A stretch of DNA of 64,000 nt from Ophioderma brevispina (Eukaryota; Echinodermata; Ophiuroidea; Amphilepidida; Ophiodermatidae). Made by a program: the position numbers and the translations under genes. Below the pieces are notes generated by a model. The model worked only from the letters and a program-made list of their open reading frames with translations, was not told the origin of the DNA and made no database searches. The stretch is from NCBI GenBank assembly GCA_023653785.1, contig JAMKCH010007151.1:1-64000 (forward strand), given 5' to 3'. Below are positions 12,101-23,399 of this stretch, piece by piece (the first letter of the stretch is position 1; each line of letters starts with the position of its first letter).

Positions 12101-12158
12101 GCAATGGGTATTAGTTAGGACTGCAGATAGAAAGGCTCCTGGTTCGAGTCCCCATTAA
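12101..12158 (+). tRNA. tRNA-like fragment with perfect B box
   Basis: GGTTCGAGTCCC at 12,141-12,152 is an ideal pol III B box. It is preceded by GGACTGCAGATAG, which would place GCA (cysteine) at the anticodon, and by a weak box-A-like TATTAGTTAGGA. The acceptor stem is not clear, so a tRNA pseudogene or SINE head is more likely than a working tRNA. Confidence 0.35.
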
Positions 12159-12231
12159 ACCTTTCTTTGACTTAATCAGTTTCAATATTTTTAGAGTAAG
12201 AGAATTTACAATCAACTATAAATTCGGCGTA

Positions 12232-12725
12232 ACAAAACAGCGTAATGTAATAATATTTTATTACAATACGCGGCAATTTTATTACATTAACTGTTTTATT
12301 ACACAACACGGCAAAATTTATTACATAACGCGTCACTTTGTTACGCGAAATATATTGTGTTATGTTATTTTCGTGTAATGTAACAATCGACGCGTAATGT
12401 AATTTCTGCCGTGTAATAAAACGGGTAATGTAATAAAATTGCCTCGTAATGTAATAGTACTTTATTATATTACGCGCCAATTTTATTACAATACCTGTTT
12501 TATTACAATACCTGTTTTATTACACAACAGGGCAAAATTTATTACATTACGCGTCACTTTGTTACATTACGCGTCACTTTGTTACGCGAAATATATTGTG
12601 TTATGTTATTTTCGTGTAATGTATTAATTGACGCGTAATGTAATAATTTCTGCCGTGTAATAAAACGGGTAATGTAATGAAATTGCCTCGTAATGTAATA
12701 GTACTTTATTATATTACGCCCAATT
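12232..12725. repeat. Minisatellite ACGCGTAATGTAATAAAA, locus 2, bidirectional
   Basis: Units appear in both orientations: TTTTATTACATTACGCGTCA (minus sense) and GACGCGTAATGTAATAATTT (plus sense) alternate in blocks. A higher-order duplication of about 220 bp is visible (12,286-12,480 against 12,505-12,715). The blocks can pair with each other to form a long stem. Confidence 0.85.
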
Positions 12726-12728
12726 TTT

Positions 12729-12920
12729 ATCCGAAAATGAAATAGGACCCGCTATAGTCCGAAAATTAAATAAGGTCCTCGATTCCGAAAATTATAGTAG
12801 GTCCGCGTTGCAGACCTTTTGCACATTGGGTACAGTGGGCCTTTCCATATTCGGACTAGTGGACCTTGTTTAATACTCGGAATAGCCGACTTTGTTGCAT
12901 ATTCGGAATAGCAAACCCAG
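12729..12920. repeat. Fold-back minisatellite, TCCGAAAAT/ATTCGGA units
   Basis: Three plus-sense units (TCCGAAAATGAAATAGGACC, then variants at 12,759 and 12,785) are followed by about four minus-sense units (ATATTCGGACTAGTGGACC type). The orientation changes near 12,810-12,835. No coding meaning. Confidence 0.7.
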
Positions 12921-12929
12921 TGGTTTGCA

Positions 12930-13330
12930 AATGAGGGGGGGGGGGGTTGCAGAAGGGGTGCCCAGGCATTTTTCTGAGGGGTGAATTTGGGTCCTTCTCC
13001 ATAAACACTGTACAAACGGTCAGTTCAATTGGGGGCTGGCGGGGGGGGGGGGGGTTCTCAGCTTCTGAGCACGGGACTCGCGCCCCCTGGTTATTTTCCC
13101 TATTTCGAGCCACTTTTCCACCTGCCTCTCCCACCCCCACCGGTTGGTACGTCACTGCACTGCTAAGCCCTAACCATATAGGCGCCATGCCCTCCCCCAA
13201 CCATTGTAGACCAAGGAAAACACCGCTGGAGAGTGTAATATTTATAATTGTTCAGAACATTAGCTAAGCCAAGGCAAAGACTGGAGAAAAGACACTTAGC
13301 CAGTTTTAAGCCAGTGCGATGCGGGCTAGT
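12930..13330. other. G-run-containing stretch, no gene
   Basis: Holds poly-G runs at 12,936 and 13,041. Overlapping frames over 100 codons exist on both strands here, but they are proline/glycine-rich products of the runs and show no domain. Confidence 0.5.
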
Positions 13331-13338
13331 TATGTGTA

Positions 13339-14350
13339 CACTGTTAAAAATGTTCTTAATTTTACCAGACTTAACCTTTTAAATTACGGTAAACCCCAAT
13401 TATTCAATAATCTTCACGCTTTATTACCTATACCTAACATAAATTAAAATACAATTTGGAAGCAGGAAAAAATGTAAATTAAACAGAATTGGCTAAAAAA
13501 TAATACTACACATTGTTTTTTTTTTTTTTTTTTTGAAAAGGTAGTATTTAATACGCGACCGTTATTATATTTTCCGTAAGATTACGTTCTTTTGTAAACT
13601 TACTGTTTTTTTTAATAGAAGAATCGAACTAATTAAATCTTTTACCTATAAAATGTGTTAAATAACGTTGAAGTAACTGTCATTTAAAAAATGCAAAATC
13701 TTTATTGTCCTTACATTTTTAAAAATAGTTTGTTTAAAAACTTTCTTTCAATATTTTTGTATAATTAGTTAATTTGAAAAAAGTATACACAAATACATAT
13801 ATTTAATTTAGCAACTTGCTGTCAGTAAAGTAGAGTCGTGTAGTGTAGTGGATAGGTTTAGGACTTGTAATCTAAAGCCCTGGTTCGAATCTATGTAATG
13901 GTACATGTATTAAGTTTATTCATATGATGATTAAGTAATTGTGACATTGGAATGTATACTTTACCATATAAAACAAAGTGGTACACTGGTTTAAATCTGT
14001 ATTCTCACAATTTTCCCTTTGTTTATGCCTTTTTCTCAAAATTGGTTTGGCCTGAAATTAACTTTTTTAACACGCACGTGGGTAACGTAAATACAACGTT
14101 TGTATGATCCCATAGTACCCCAAACATGAAAATTTGGTCGAGGATTTTAATAACGTTTTAATTCTTACTATTGTTTAAACAAAGTCACAAACCAACAATA
14201 ACGGTGAAGCTGAGATTTTTACGACGGGATTTTACGTTCCCTGCAATGGGGGGGTTTCTTATTTTTACAGCTCCAGTCATTTTACGTTCTGCATTGTAGT
14301 TCCCAGCCAGTCAAATGCCGTTTTTTTTAAAAGGTTTATTTTTAACAGTG
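13339..14350 (-). mobile_element. MITE-like element carrying a tRNA-like module (family A, copy 3)
   Basis: The plus strand starts with CACTGTTAAAAATGTTC and ends with GGTTTATTTTTAACAGTG. The outer 13 bases (CACTGTTAAAAAT) form a perfect terminal inverted repeat. Length is about 1,012 bp. Internally it is the reverse complement of 7,980-8,964 and 29,568-30,498. No transposase. Flanking bases do not show an obvious target duplication. Confidence 0.8.
13836..13900 (+). tRNA. tRNA-Thr(TGT)-like sequence inside MITE A
   Basis: GTAGTGTAGTGGATAGG is a good box A, CTTGTAA supplies a TGT anticodon loop, and GGTTCGAATCT is a B box. The anticodon stem seems to lack one base, and the acceptor stem is not convincing. 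Equivalent modules lie at 8,420-8,487 and 30,001-30,050. Confidence 0.5.
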
Positions 14351-14384
14351 AACACGTTGTCCTTACATCCCCAAAAACCCACGG

Positions 14385-14577
14385 GGTGGGGCATTAGATT
14401 TCTTTTAATTGTTTTGGGGAACCCCTTAGGATGCCAACGTCTCTATTTTTCAACAAGCTACAGCTGTATTAAAATTTCAGTGATGTTAGGCGATATTGAG
14501 TATTGTAGACAAAAAAAGGCGAAATGTAAAAATGTTAAAGGTGATAAACGCGAGTGCCTGGGACTGTATTAACCCTA
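14385..14577 (+). repeat. Dispersed repeat, copy 1 (related to 16.8 kb)
   Basis: ACGTCTCTATTTTTCA, TACAGCTGTAT, AAATTTCAGTGATGTTAGG and ATAAACGCGAGTGCC occur in the same order at 16,810-16,945. Confidence 0.75.
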
Positions 14578-14838
14578 TTGTACTCGCACAGTTGGGCATT
14601 GGTCAGCAAATCACATTTTGTTATAACGCTATCGAAGCGAAGCTGTATAAACATTTGCTACAGGGTTCCTTTTATTTATATGCTAGGGTTACTATTAGGT
14701 AAAAGGGAAATGGGTGGATATGAATATTTGGTTCAAATTTTATGGCTATTTTATTCAAATTTGGCAAATTCAGGAATAAAAATGAAGGACATTTGGGTAT
14801 TGGTGACTTTTTCTACCATATTTTAAATACACATCAAC

Positions 14839-15021
14839 ATGGATGAGTGTATCAGAAAGTGTCTGGAATTATTAAAAGAAACTTCAAACCATCCAAAATT
14901 ACCAAAATCAGTTACAGATTTATATGACAAATCTACAGACCCTGTTTTTTTGTGGGTTCATCAAACAATATTGCAGAAAAATTTGGGGCTGCGTGGAATA
15001 GGATTAAGGACCATTTTATAA
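14839..15021 (+). CDS. Hypothetical short ORF, not recognised
   Basis: A 60-codon frame opens in a good eukaryotic start context (ATCAACATGG). Its product begins MDECIRKCLELLKETSNHPK and is hydrophilic with a balanced amino-acid composition. After about residue 47 another frame (KFGAAWNRIKDHF) reads as well or better, so a one-base shift may hide a longer protein. No domain is recognised and no polyadenylation or splice site was fixed. It could be a first exon or a transposon remnant. Confidence 0.25.
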   Translation: MDECIRKCLELLKETSNHPKLPKSVTDLYDKSTDPVFLWVHQTILQKNLGLRGIGLRTIL

Positions 15022-15149
15022 ATATTTAAGGAGTGGTCAACAAAGAATGAAGTTTCGATTTCAACATTTTAGAAACACATTGAAGATAGACATAAGTCAT
15101 TCAGTTATTTTTTTATTGATTTTTTTCTTTTAATAACTATCAGATTTTT

Positions 15150-15690
15150 CAACGAATAATGCAAATATTTAACACACACCCCCCAACCCCCCCACCCACA
15201 CTAGCAAAATATTAAAATGGAATCACTTTTACTTGTCAAACCACCAAACCGAAAATGAACAAATAAAATCGTTAGAATAACAAATATGTTGTTCACACAC
15301 TTCTTGATAGATGCTCCGAGGGGACGCCGTGCGTGGTATGAGGTTATTAGCGTAAATCATGACGGATTCTCACACAGCGAGTTACACCATAGAGATACCG
15401 TGTCGAACGCTTTACATCCCAGAATGAAATATTTAGAAGTATATAGTTTCAATTCCCCTGTTCGGGGGGGGGGTGTAAATCGTGCCCAAAAGTTCCGTAA
15501 ACGTTAAAGATGTTCTGAAATCGACATCAGTGAATAGAAACTGTGTAAAACTCATCCCTCGTAAGTGAAAGGTTGTTTGAAATGAAAAGAAAACCAGGAG
15601 AAAGGCATTTTCATACTGTAAACCGTGTGATGTAAACTCGCTAAACACGCCTCAATGAATATGGTAACGGGCTTTTATACGTTCAAAAGT
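15150..15690. other. No recognisable gene
   Basis: Contains C- and G-runs at 15,178 and 15,463. Frames on both strands are short and anonymous. Confidence 0.4.
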
Positions 15691-15694
15691 GAAT

Positions 15695-16690
15695 ACGACA
15701 TACTAGAAGGGGGACTGTGGTTGTAGTGTGCGCTCCGGATAAAATTGTGAATTTTTGCACAAAGTACTTTAGGCATTGTTAATCCATCATAAAATTGATG
15801 AAGCACTTGCCAACCCCCCCCCCCTTAATGGACCCAGCTTGTGTTTCAAGGTTATTAGAGGAGGTCAAAATTAAAAAAGTTCTGAAGTGCTAAAAGCACA
15901 CCATGGTGTTTTTCTGGTCACAAGGATTCCAAAAAGAATGGTTTAAATATCTATGGCTATAGTTCCGTGAGTTATGAGTAAAACTGTAAAAATGGTGAAA
16001 AATTCAATTTTGGGTGTGTACATGGGTCAAACGTTAAAAGTTGCTTGATCAGTTAATTCGTGGTGCAAATTGTTTCCTAGCTAAAGGATTGTTGAAATTA
16101 AGGGAATGTTTGCCTTGTCTGTTATGCTTATTTTCAGGTATCCAGCAAAATAGGTCAAACAGGTCAATAGAATCCAATTAGCTGCCAATAGCTGTTGACT
16201 TTATATGCCATTTTGGTTAATAAAAGACACGGAAGATAGTAAAACTATTCCTATATTTCATTCGATAGCGAAACCACCAACTTGAACCACATTTTACAAA
16301 AAAATTGGAGCAACTTTTAAGTTTGACCCTGTACAAATCAAAATTGACTTTTTTACCATTTTTAAAGTTTTTACCCCATAATTCCTTAAATATAAGTCAC
16401 AGGTAGTACTAACTACCCCTTTTTGGAATCCAGGTAACCAGGAAGACATCATGGTGTGCTTGTCAACACAACGGAACATTTAAAAATTTTACCCCAGTGT
16501 AAAACCTTGAAATCCACAGTGGGGGCCATGAAAGGGGTTGGCAAGTGCTTCCATCATTTTTTTTTTTATTTCAATGTATAAAGTACTTGTGTACCAAAAT
16601 TCACAATTTTATCCCGATTTTCCGGATTTGCAAACTCACATAAGATCTGTTCACTACAGTCCCCCACATCCAAGGTGGCACAGTCATTAA
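15695..16690. mobile_element. Fold-back element with roughly 400-bp inverted arms (family C)
   Basis: The left arm 15,695-16,080 is the inverted counterpart of 16,270-16,690. Matching blocks include GGATAAAATTGTGAATTTT, GAAGCACTTGCCAACCCC, CTGGATTCCAAAAAG-like text, AAAATGGTAAAAAAGTC and AAAAGTTGCT. About 190 bp separate the arms. There is no transposase. The core is related to the 48.3-48.8 kb sequence. Confidence 0.8.
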
Positions 16691-16799
16691 GGGACCATTT
16701 AATATTAAGGGGGAGGGGAGTGCACAAAAACTAATGAAGGTCTATATAGTGTGCACATGGTAGAAAGGCATTCATTATTGAATCCTTTCATCGTTTGGG

Positions 16800-16950
16800 A
16801 CCCTTTGGTCCCAACATCTCTATTTTTCACAATATACAGCTGTATAAAATTTCAGTGATTTTAGGCGATTTGGTTGTTGTAGGCAATAAAAGACGAAATT
16901 TTAAAATATTTGACATGATATAAACGCGAGTGCCGGGGACTGAATTAAAC
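16800..16950 (+). repeat. Dispersed repeat, copy 2 (related to 14.4 kb)
   Basis: Direct copy of 14,430-14,577, about 2.4 kb away. It lies just outside the fold-back element. Confidence 0.75.
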
Positions 16951-16982
16951 ACATATTAAATGTTTGATAGAGAGAGCACACC

Positions 16983-17270
16983 TTGAAATACCTTTCTCTA
17001 TAGGGGATCTAAATTGTCTGAAAAGATATTTACCTTTATGATAGGTTTTATGCAAAAAGGCTGCCATGTTTCAGTGGAAAATGCATTACATCCCTACGCA
17101 TTATAACCGGGTTTTTTTTGTACCATAGAAAACGCGACTCCCTGAAATGATTGCAAAATTATAAATTTAATAGAAAGACCATACTTTGTGAAATACTTTT
17201 CTCTAGGGGCTCTAAATTGTTGATAAGATATTTATTTTTTTATCAAATATTTTATGAAATCCGGCTATTT
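16983..17270 (+). repeat. Direct duplication of roughly 90 bp, about 195 bp apart
   Basis: GAAATACCTTTCTCTATAGG with AAGATATTTACCTTTATGAT at 16,985-17,045 recurs as GAAATACTTTTCTCTAGG with AAGATATTTATTTTTTTATC at 17,180-17,245. Confidence 0.65.
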
Positions 17271-17539
17271 TTCCAATGGGACAGAGCAGAAAGAATATCG
17301 GTCCCCACCAGCGTTTTATTCCCCAAAGGCAGCATATGCCGTGGGGGGGACACAGAAATAGCATTCCCTTATACATTTTTAAAACTGCAAAGTGATAATT
17401 TGATACGGTTGATGAAGGCACCCCTAGCTACGGACTCAGGGGCCGTGATTTCCTTTAGTAAACCAAAAATGGAACTAAGTTACACAGAGCCAAAGACATC
17501 CACCAAGATTAAGGTCAAGAATAAATTCGAATCAATACT

Positions 17540-17690
17540 GACGGACGAACAAACGGACGAACCGACGGACCCAAACCACATGCGCGCACAGACGGACGGA
17601 CACACACAGCCACACCCTCACACACAACCAGACCCTCTCATACCAACACACCCACACACACACACATACACACACACACAAAGTCGCAAA
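17540..17690 (+). repeat. ACGG-type and (CA)n simple repeats
   Basis: Degenerate GACGGACGAAC units (17,537-17,600) pass into a CA-rich tract (17,600-17,682). These account for the histidine/threonine-rich tail of the overlapping 186-codon frame. Confidence 0.9.
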
Positions 17691-17744
17691 AAACATCTCA
17701 GGAGTCATTAGGTCGGGCTCGTGTATCAAACTAATACATACAAA

Positions 17745-17960
17745 ATGCCAGGTTATTACATAACGCGTTAATTTTTATACATTACGCGTCAATTTGTTTT
17801 TAGTACATTACACGAAAAATTTTTATTACAGTACGCGTCAATTTTTTTTATTACATTACCGTCAATTGTTATTACATTACGCGTTTTATGACATAACACG
17901 TCAATATTTAACATTAGAGGTTCGGTTATTATACACGAAAATTATGCATAACACGGTGAA
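17745..17960 (-). repeat. Minisatellite ACGCGTAATGTAATAAAA, locus 3
   Basis: About ten degenerate units read TTACATTACGCGTCAATTTT on the plus strand, so the array is mainly in the opposite orientation to locus 1. Confidence 0.85.
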
Positions 17961-17999
17961 CAGTTACCCAATGATGCGCTCTTCAAAATGGTGATGGGA

Positions 18000-18870
18000 T
18001 TTATCCCATTTTAATGTCTGATTCTTCTTCAGAAAAAATTCAATCATGAAAATCACTAGAACATTTTTTTAACTTCTTAGAGTGTGTGGGTGTTTGTGAA
18101 CAGAGGGGAGTGTTGTATTTCTTTGAAAGTCCTCTCAAACTATTCATGCTTTGTCCAGGGGGCCTTAAGGCCAAGGGCCACGGAGGAGACATACCCCCTG
18201 CTTTGTAAAACCATATAACGAATATGCATTAACTAAACTTGATGTACAGAAATATATCTATTACTTTGCTGAACATGTTTCATATTTTAATATTAGCCTC
18301 TAATTTATAAGGTTAAACTAAGGCGATTAATTAATGTACCCCAAAGGCCCCAAATCCAATGTTATATGTAAAAATCAACAAAGGGTGCTTCTTAAAAATA
18401 ATTTGCATCAAAATATGAAAAAGATTACACTGTTGTACTACACTTTGATTGTGATTAATATAAACTTCTGTAAGTGTAACTGAAGCTTTTTCAGCACATA
18501 AAATGCTAATAATCAGAAAAAGCCCTTTCCGCCCAAAAAACACCCAAATTATTTAAGAATTTTCCCAAAACATGCCTATATTGCACTTTTACATGTTAAA
18601 AAGTTTATTACACTATGAAAACAAGATAATTGAAGGTTCATAAAAGAAACATGCAGCTGAAAAAGTGAGTTTTTAGCCTTTAAAATACCAGAATCAGTAA
18701 AAAATAATATAAAACCAAAATCCGCCCAAAAAACACCCAAGAACACATTTTAAAAAATGACACCCATTATTTTAGAAATCCTCATAAAATTTGGATTCAG
18801 AAAAACCTTGGTTGCAAGATTGTATATGAAATTTTCACAAAAATACATTTCCCCATGTACTATTTGTTAC
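18000..18870. other. AT-rich stretch without gene
   Basis: The only structure seen is a short direct repeat, CCGCCCAAAAAACACCCAA, at 18,529 and 18,722. No coding motifs. Confidence 0.45.
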
Positions 18871-18879
18871 TAGTACATT

Positions 18880-20090
18880 TTTAGCGGAACACATTCATTG
18901 TACAGTACATCAAAGGTTTCAATGAATTTATTATAATCCACGTTATCGAGGATTTCCTGCCATTCAACATCTGCTAACCTCTGTTTCAATTTCGAAATAT
19001 TATTATCATTGTGATTTCTTTTATATGTAACCCTATTTATAGTCTTAAGAGGTGGATGAGTTAAATTATTGCGGGTGGTTAAGATTGTTGGCAAATGATC
19101 GGTTATATCCGTAACCAATATTGTTGATTTAATGATATTTTCATCATTTGTTAAAAATATTATCAATACTTGTCGCATTAGTTTCAGTAATTCTTGTTGG
19201 TTTGTATATTGTAGGTATTAATGAATAAGAATAAATACGTTCAAGATAATCGTGGGTAGGTTTGTAGCTATCGAAATCCCCCATAATATACAGTTGTTTT
19301 TTCTCATTATTTAGTTTAATCAGAACAGGATCGATATCGGTTATGAAATTGTCGATATTGGTATGAGCTCCATATACAATTCCGACTATAACGTTCTTAT
19401 TATTGTTACATTCAATTTCAATAAAACAGGCTTCATAATTGGATAATTTGAGTTAGCGTGGCAAAGGTCTTTTCTTAGTTAGTAATTTATTTTGTCAGAA
19501 ACATATATGCATACGGAACCTTTCTCTCGTCCAATCATGTTAGTGTATTCAATATTATATCCAGAAAGATTGTAATAGTCATTGGGTTTCTCTTTTAATT
19601 TGGTTTCTGAGAGTCCAATGATGCTAAAATCGCAATTCAGTGTTTTAATGCAATCCTTGAGATTTCCAACATTTTTCGAAAGACTTCTTATGTTGACATT
19701 TAAAAAAAAAAAATTCCACAACTTGCGTTGGAGTCTAGACAAAACTGTTCGGGGTGAGATATGAACATTCGTGAATGTCATCATTGTCATTATTTATTAC
19801 ATCACTATAGTTCTTGTGTGTGGAGTTATAGTCAAATCTTAGTGGATTACAAACCATTTTGTAAGTCCAAATCACTAACATTAAAATGTGGAGACGCATT
19901 TAGATCAGTCACATCATCATCTACATTAGGGGTAGAATCATTGCCTTCATTACAATGTGGGCACGCCCATTCTCTGAGATTTATACATTTTAACCATTTT
20001 GGCTTTTAAATTTCATACATTTCTTATTAACATATCCATTACATCCGTTTAGCATGAGATATTTGTATGACATTCTTTGAAGAGTTTAGA
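18880..20090 (-). pseudogene. LINE 5' half: zinc-finger-like segment plus apurinic endonuclease domain, frame-broken
   Basis: On the minus strand, cysteine-containing text GCNGYVNKKC (about 20,030), then LKCINLREWACPHCN (about 19,970), suggests the PHD-like zinc finger often placed before the endonuclease. From 19,790 down come NVNIRSLSKN, FSIIGLSETKLK (the catalytic Glu) and VCIYVSDKI. Next are VIVGIVYGAHTNIDNF, LYIMGDF (catalytic Asp) and ITDHLPTIL at about 19,100 (Asp-His). These are the ordered motifs of a CR1/Jockey-type endonuclease. Coding text stops near 18,880, before any RT motif. Stops and shifts occur at about 19,790, 19,460 and 19,270. This copy kept its 5' half and lost the RT, the reverse of ordinary LINE truncation. 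Confidence 0.85.
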
Positions 20091-20099
20091 GCACATTAC

Positions 20100-21660
20100 A
20101 CATACATTACAACTTTTAACAGACATTACAGAATACAAAAATGTAACACAAAGGCTAACAAAATATTAATGCTAAAACTGCAAATAATAATACTGAGAGT
20201 TACAGGTTGCAAGAAAATATTACAATGCTGGCAAAGACCCGACATGCAAAAAAAAAAAAAATCACATTGATACAGGGAAAAGCAGAAGTGTATTTTAATA
20301 TATAGGGCCTACAAACATTTGAAATATTAAGTTTCCATAACTGTTTACTTCTTTCTTCTTTGATACACACATCAAAAGTTACGCCTTATACAATCTGACA
20401 AAAAATAAAGTACAAATAAAGTACAGATTTTAAGCTATTTTCTTTATTTTTTTTTTCAAAACTGTCCTGTAACATGTGGCTGGTTATCCCAGATCGCATC
20501 ACAATTAATGACAGCGCGGACGTACTATTATTAATTGCTAAATGAGCTTATTATGTTATTTACTCACAAACATGTAATTACTTGTTGGAAGCACCCGTAA
20601 AAATATCATCCAGGAGGACTGTTAACTCGTTTATCTATAGTATTGAAATTAAATGTTGTAGATTGACAACATACATTTTTATTTATTCTAGAAACTGGAA
20701 CAAAATAAGTTGGTATAGCTTTAAAATATTAAACCAAGTTTTATTTTTAAACCTCTGTATAAGTCTTGTCCCCTCTCCTATATTACCAGGACAAAAAACA
20801 AACGCAATATATTTTGATAATTAAATAATGATTAAGTTTTTTGTTTCTCTCAAGTACATAAGGCTATGGACTACTTGTCCATAGTTGGGCAAATTATGGC
20901 ACATTGGATCAGCGTTCACCGTATGTGGTTTTCTAACACGCTTTTTGTCGCCAAGTGTTGCGCTCACCAAAATAAATTTACAGTCTTTCAGAAGCAAAAC
21001 TGATAAATCCCCAAAGTAGGGAACACATTTGATCAATTAAGGGGTTGGTGGGTAATGGATATTTTATTCCTTTGCATTATTATTTAATGGTGATACCAGA
21101 TGGTGTATTGAGTCACTCCCACAATGCAATAGTTGGGGGAAATTTCACCTCAACAAGGTTTTTTTTTTTTTTTTCCTGTTTTGGGGGGTGATCCCACAAA
21201 AAGTCTATTCTTAACACATAAAAAACCCTGACTTTTAACTCATTAGCCCCATGATCTAGAGTACTTAAAGGTGCATGTTCCGATTGCTGGTAGTGTGTTC
21301 TCTTACTTGATTAAATAAGAGCACTGACACCTTGCACATACACCCAATCAAGTACCGTGGGAAAAAAACTCTTTTGATGGTTTTGACGCAATAATTGGCA
21401 TGTTGCAACGCCCTATTCAATACGTGCAATATTGATGGTTACCCACTAAAACGTCGGTTTTTTGTTTATATCTGGAATGAAATGGATTTGAGGGCGCTCA
21501 AATTCAGGACGACAATGAGAAAAATACGGCCCTTTCATCTGATATCAAAATCGATTACTACTTCCGGGTAAAGGGTGAGGGGGGGGATCAGGGGAGGATT
21601 CCAGGAATTCTCAGTAGGGGGGGCGCCCGTCACTATAGCTTTTTAAAATTTTCAGCTCGC
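20100..21660. other. AT-rich stretch without gene
   Basis: Short frames only. Poly-A at 20,250 and poly-T at 20,447 and 21,160. The part next to 20,100 may be the untranslated 5' region of the neighbouring LINE. Confidence 0.4.
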
Positions 21661-21667
21661 TTCGCTT

Positions 21668-21815
21668 CCCGGGAGACCCCCCCCCCCCCCCCCAATTTAT
21701 TTTCCACTGTTTCTAAATATGAAGAGCGGGGGGGCGGGGGGGGGGGGGGGGAGGGCGGGGGGGGGGGGGGGGGGGGGGGGGGTGGGGGGGGGGGGGGGGG
21801 GAGGGGAGGAAGGGA
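21668..21815. repeat. Poly-C and poly-G low-complexity block
   Basis: A C-run (about 21,677-21,694) is followed by a roughly 80-base G-rich run with few interruptions (21,728-21,801). Open frames across it on both strands are artefacts of the runs. Confidence 0.95.
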
Positions 21816-22379
21816 GGGAATGGCCAACGTCTAATTTTATATTTTTTTTCAAGGCACCAGACCACCAAACAACCAAAAACCAACACAACAAAAAAGGAAA
21901 AGAAGAGTATCCCTGCTCTCAGAATATCAAACAGAGTGATTGAGTGAAAACCAAATTTGTTGAAAATTTTACAAATTGTGTCGGAAGGGGCGCCCACAAA
22001 AGGTCATTTTCCTAGCTTAGATTTACAGGGCGCCCGGCCCGCCCTGTGCGGCAAAAGGCAGTTTTCTACATCTACAAGTCGCCCCCGGGTGCGCCCCCCC
22101 TAAAATCCGCCTATGGGGATCCCAGAGATCGGAACACCACCTTTTAAAGGGGGATGGCCCGATTTAAGAATATGGAGTTTTCATTCTTGATAGATTGGCC
22201 TTCACTGCCAAAAACCTCATCTGTTAAAAAATTTTCGCGCCGATCCTTCCAACCGTTTTGATGCGAGAGCTGAAAACGTGATGTTGTAAGCCCCATAGAG
22301 TACTTGTAAAATTAATATGGTCGACCAAAATGGGAACATTTCAGCATCATAACTTCCAAACCAAGATATATTTTGGCCT

Positions 22380-22802
22380 CTACGATTTCACAGGGTTAAA
22401 TGAGGAAAATAGTAGCTTTCTTCTGATACCAAAATGCTGACCACTCCCGGTTTTAAAAATTCTGGGGCTTCTGGGGGACGAGGCAGTAGGATCGAGGCCA
22501 TGGACCTTTAAGGAATTGTATGCATGATCATGGAAATGTTCTCGTGGTTCTTTAACTTTTTGAACACTTTTTTCCCTAAGTACTGACATGTGGTTAGTAC
22601 CATTACAGTGTAGGCACATGCAATGCATTGTGGATTGATTCAAAATGCACTTTTCTGGGTTTTTTGAAAACATTTCTGTATATATACCATACCTTATCAG
22701 GAAATATGTTGCCATTTGCAATGACAGTTGCCCTCCTCCTGACGTCCCCAACTGTTCCAACACCCCCTGGCAAGACAAAGCTTTGAGATAGTAGCCAATC
22801 AA
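22380..22802 (-). CDS. Unrecognised 140-codon frame, doubtful
   Basis: One of the longest frames not made of simple repeat. The middle contains HCMCLHCNGTNH, a Cys/His cluster, but spacing does not match a zinc-finger family I know. The C-terminal part is basic and serine-rich. No start context, splice site or neighbouring exon supports it. It may be repeat-derived chance coding. Confidence 0.2.
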   Translation of the reverse strand: MIGYYLKALSCQGVLEQLGTSGGGQLSLQMATYFLIRYGIYTEMFSKNPEKCILNQSTMHCMCLHCNGTNHMSVLREKSVQKVKEPREHFHDHAYNSLKVHGLDPTASSPRSPRIFKTGSGQHFGIRRKLLFSSFNPVKS

Positions 22803-23399
22803 TGGCTCCTAGATAAGAAACAATGCGAAAATGAGTATTTTAACAGTAAAAAGGGCACAAAATGCACATTAAGGCAACATGGCCTATTTGTAATGTGGTT
22901 TGTGATTCTTGATTTGGTTTTATCAATTTTCTGATTTTAGCAAATCATCAATAGTACCCTTGAGAATACTTTGGTTGCATATTCATCAAACTTGTGGAAC
23001 AAAAACCCAGGGGAACGACTTCCAATTGTGGTGTACTTACGAAACCGCCTGTTCTCAAAACCAATGAAGCCAATCAGTTGCAATTTACAGTAAGCGGAGA
23101 AAAGGATAGGCTTTACGAAAATAATGCGAAAATTAAATTTGAAAATGTTTCGAATAATTTTTTGAAATTTAAGCACCAACTAAGAGGGTTGCATTTTTGA
23201 GGGACACGCTTTTTACGGTGTCCCAAAGTGTTTTACGTTAATGCAACCCCAGGAAATTTCATTTCCCATTTTTTCCCCAAAAAATATGTGTTTTTCGCTG
23301 CCGAGGACTCGGCCATTCGTAATCTGAAGCGTTTGGATTTATTTGTAACGTCATCATATCGGATGGGTCACTTCCCGTAAATAAAAATACGGAGTAATG

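Noticed and set aside
10612..12725. Possible CRISPR array from regular short repeats
   Set aside because: Units are contiguous and degenerate with no unique spacers, and there are no cas genes; it is a eukaryotic minisatellite.
12856..13267. Frames of 106 and 114 codons on opposite strands
   Set aside because: They overlap each other and the G-runs; no domain is visible.
17151..17711. 186-codon plus frame, the longest in the window
   Set aside because: Its second half is the translation of ACGG and CA simple repeats, and the first half shows no domain or start context.
21633..21997. Proline-rich and glycine-rich frames
   Set aside because: Produced by poly-C/poly-G runs, open on both strands at once.
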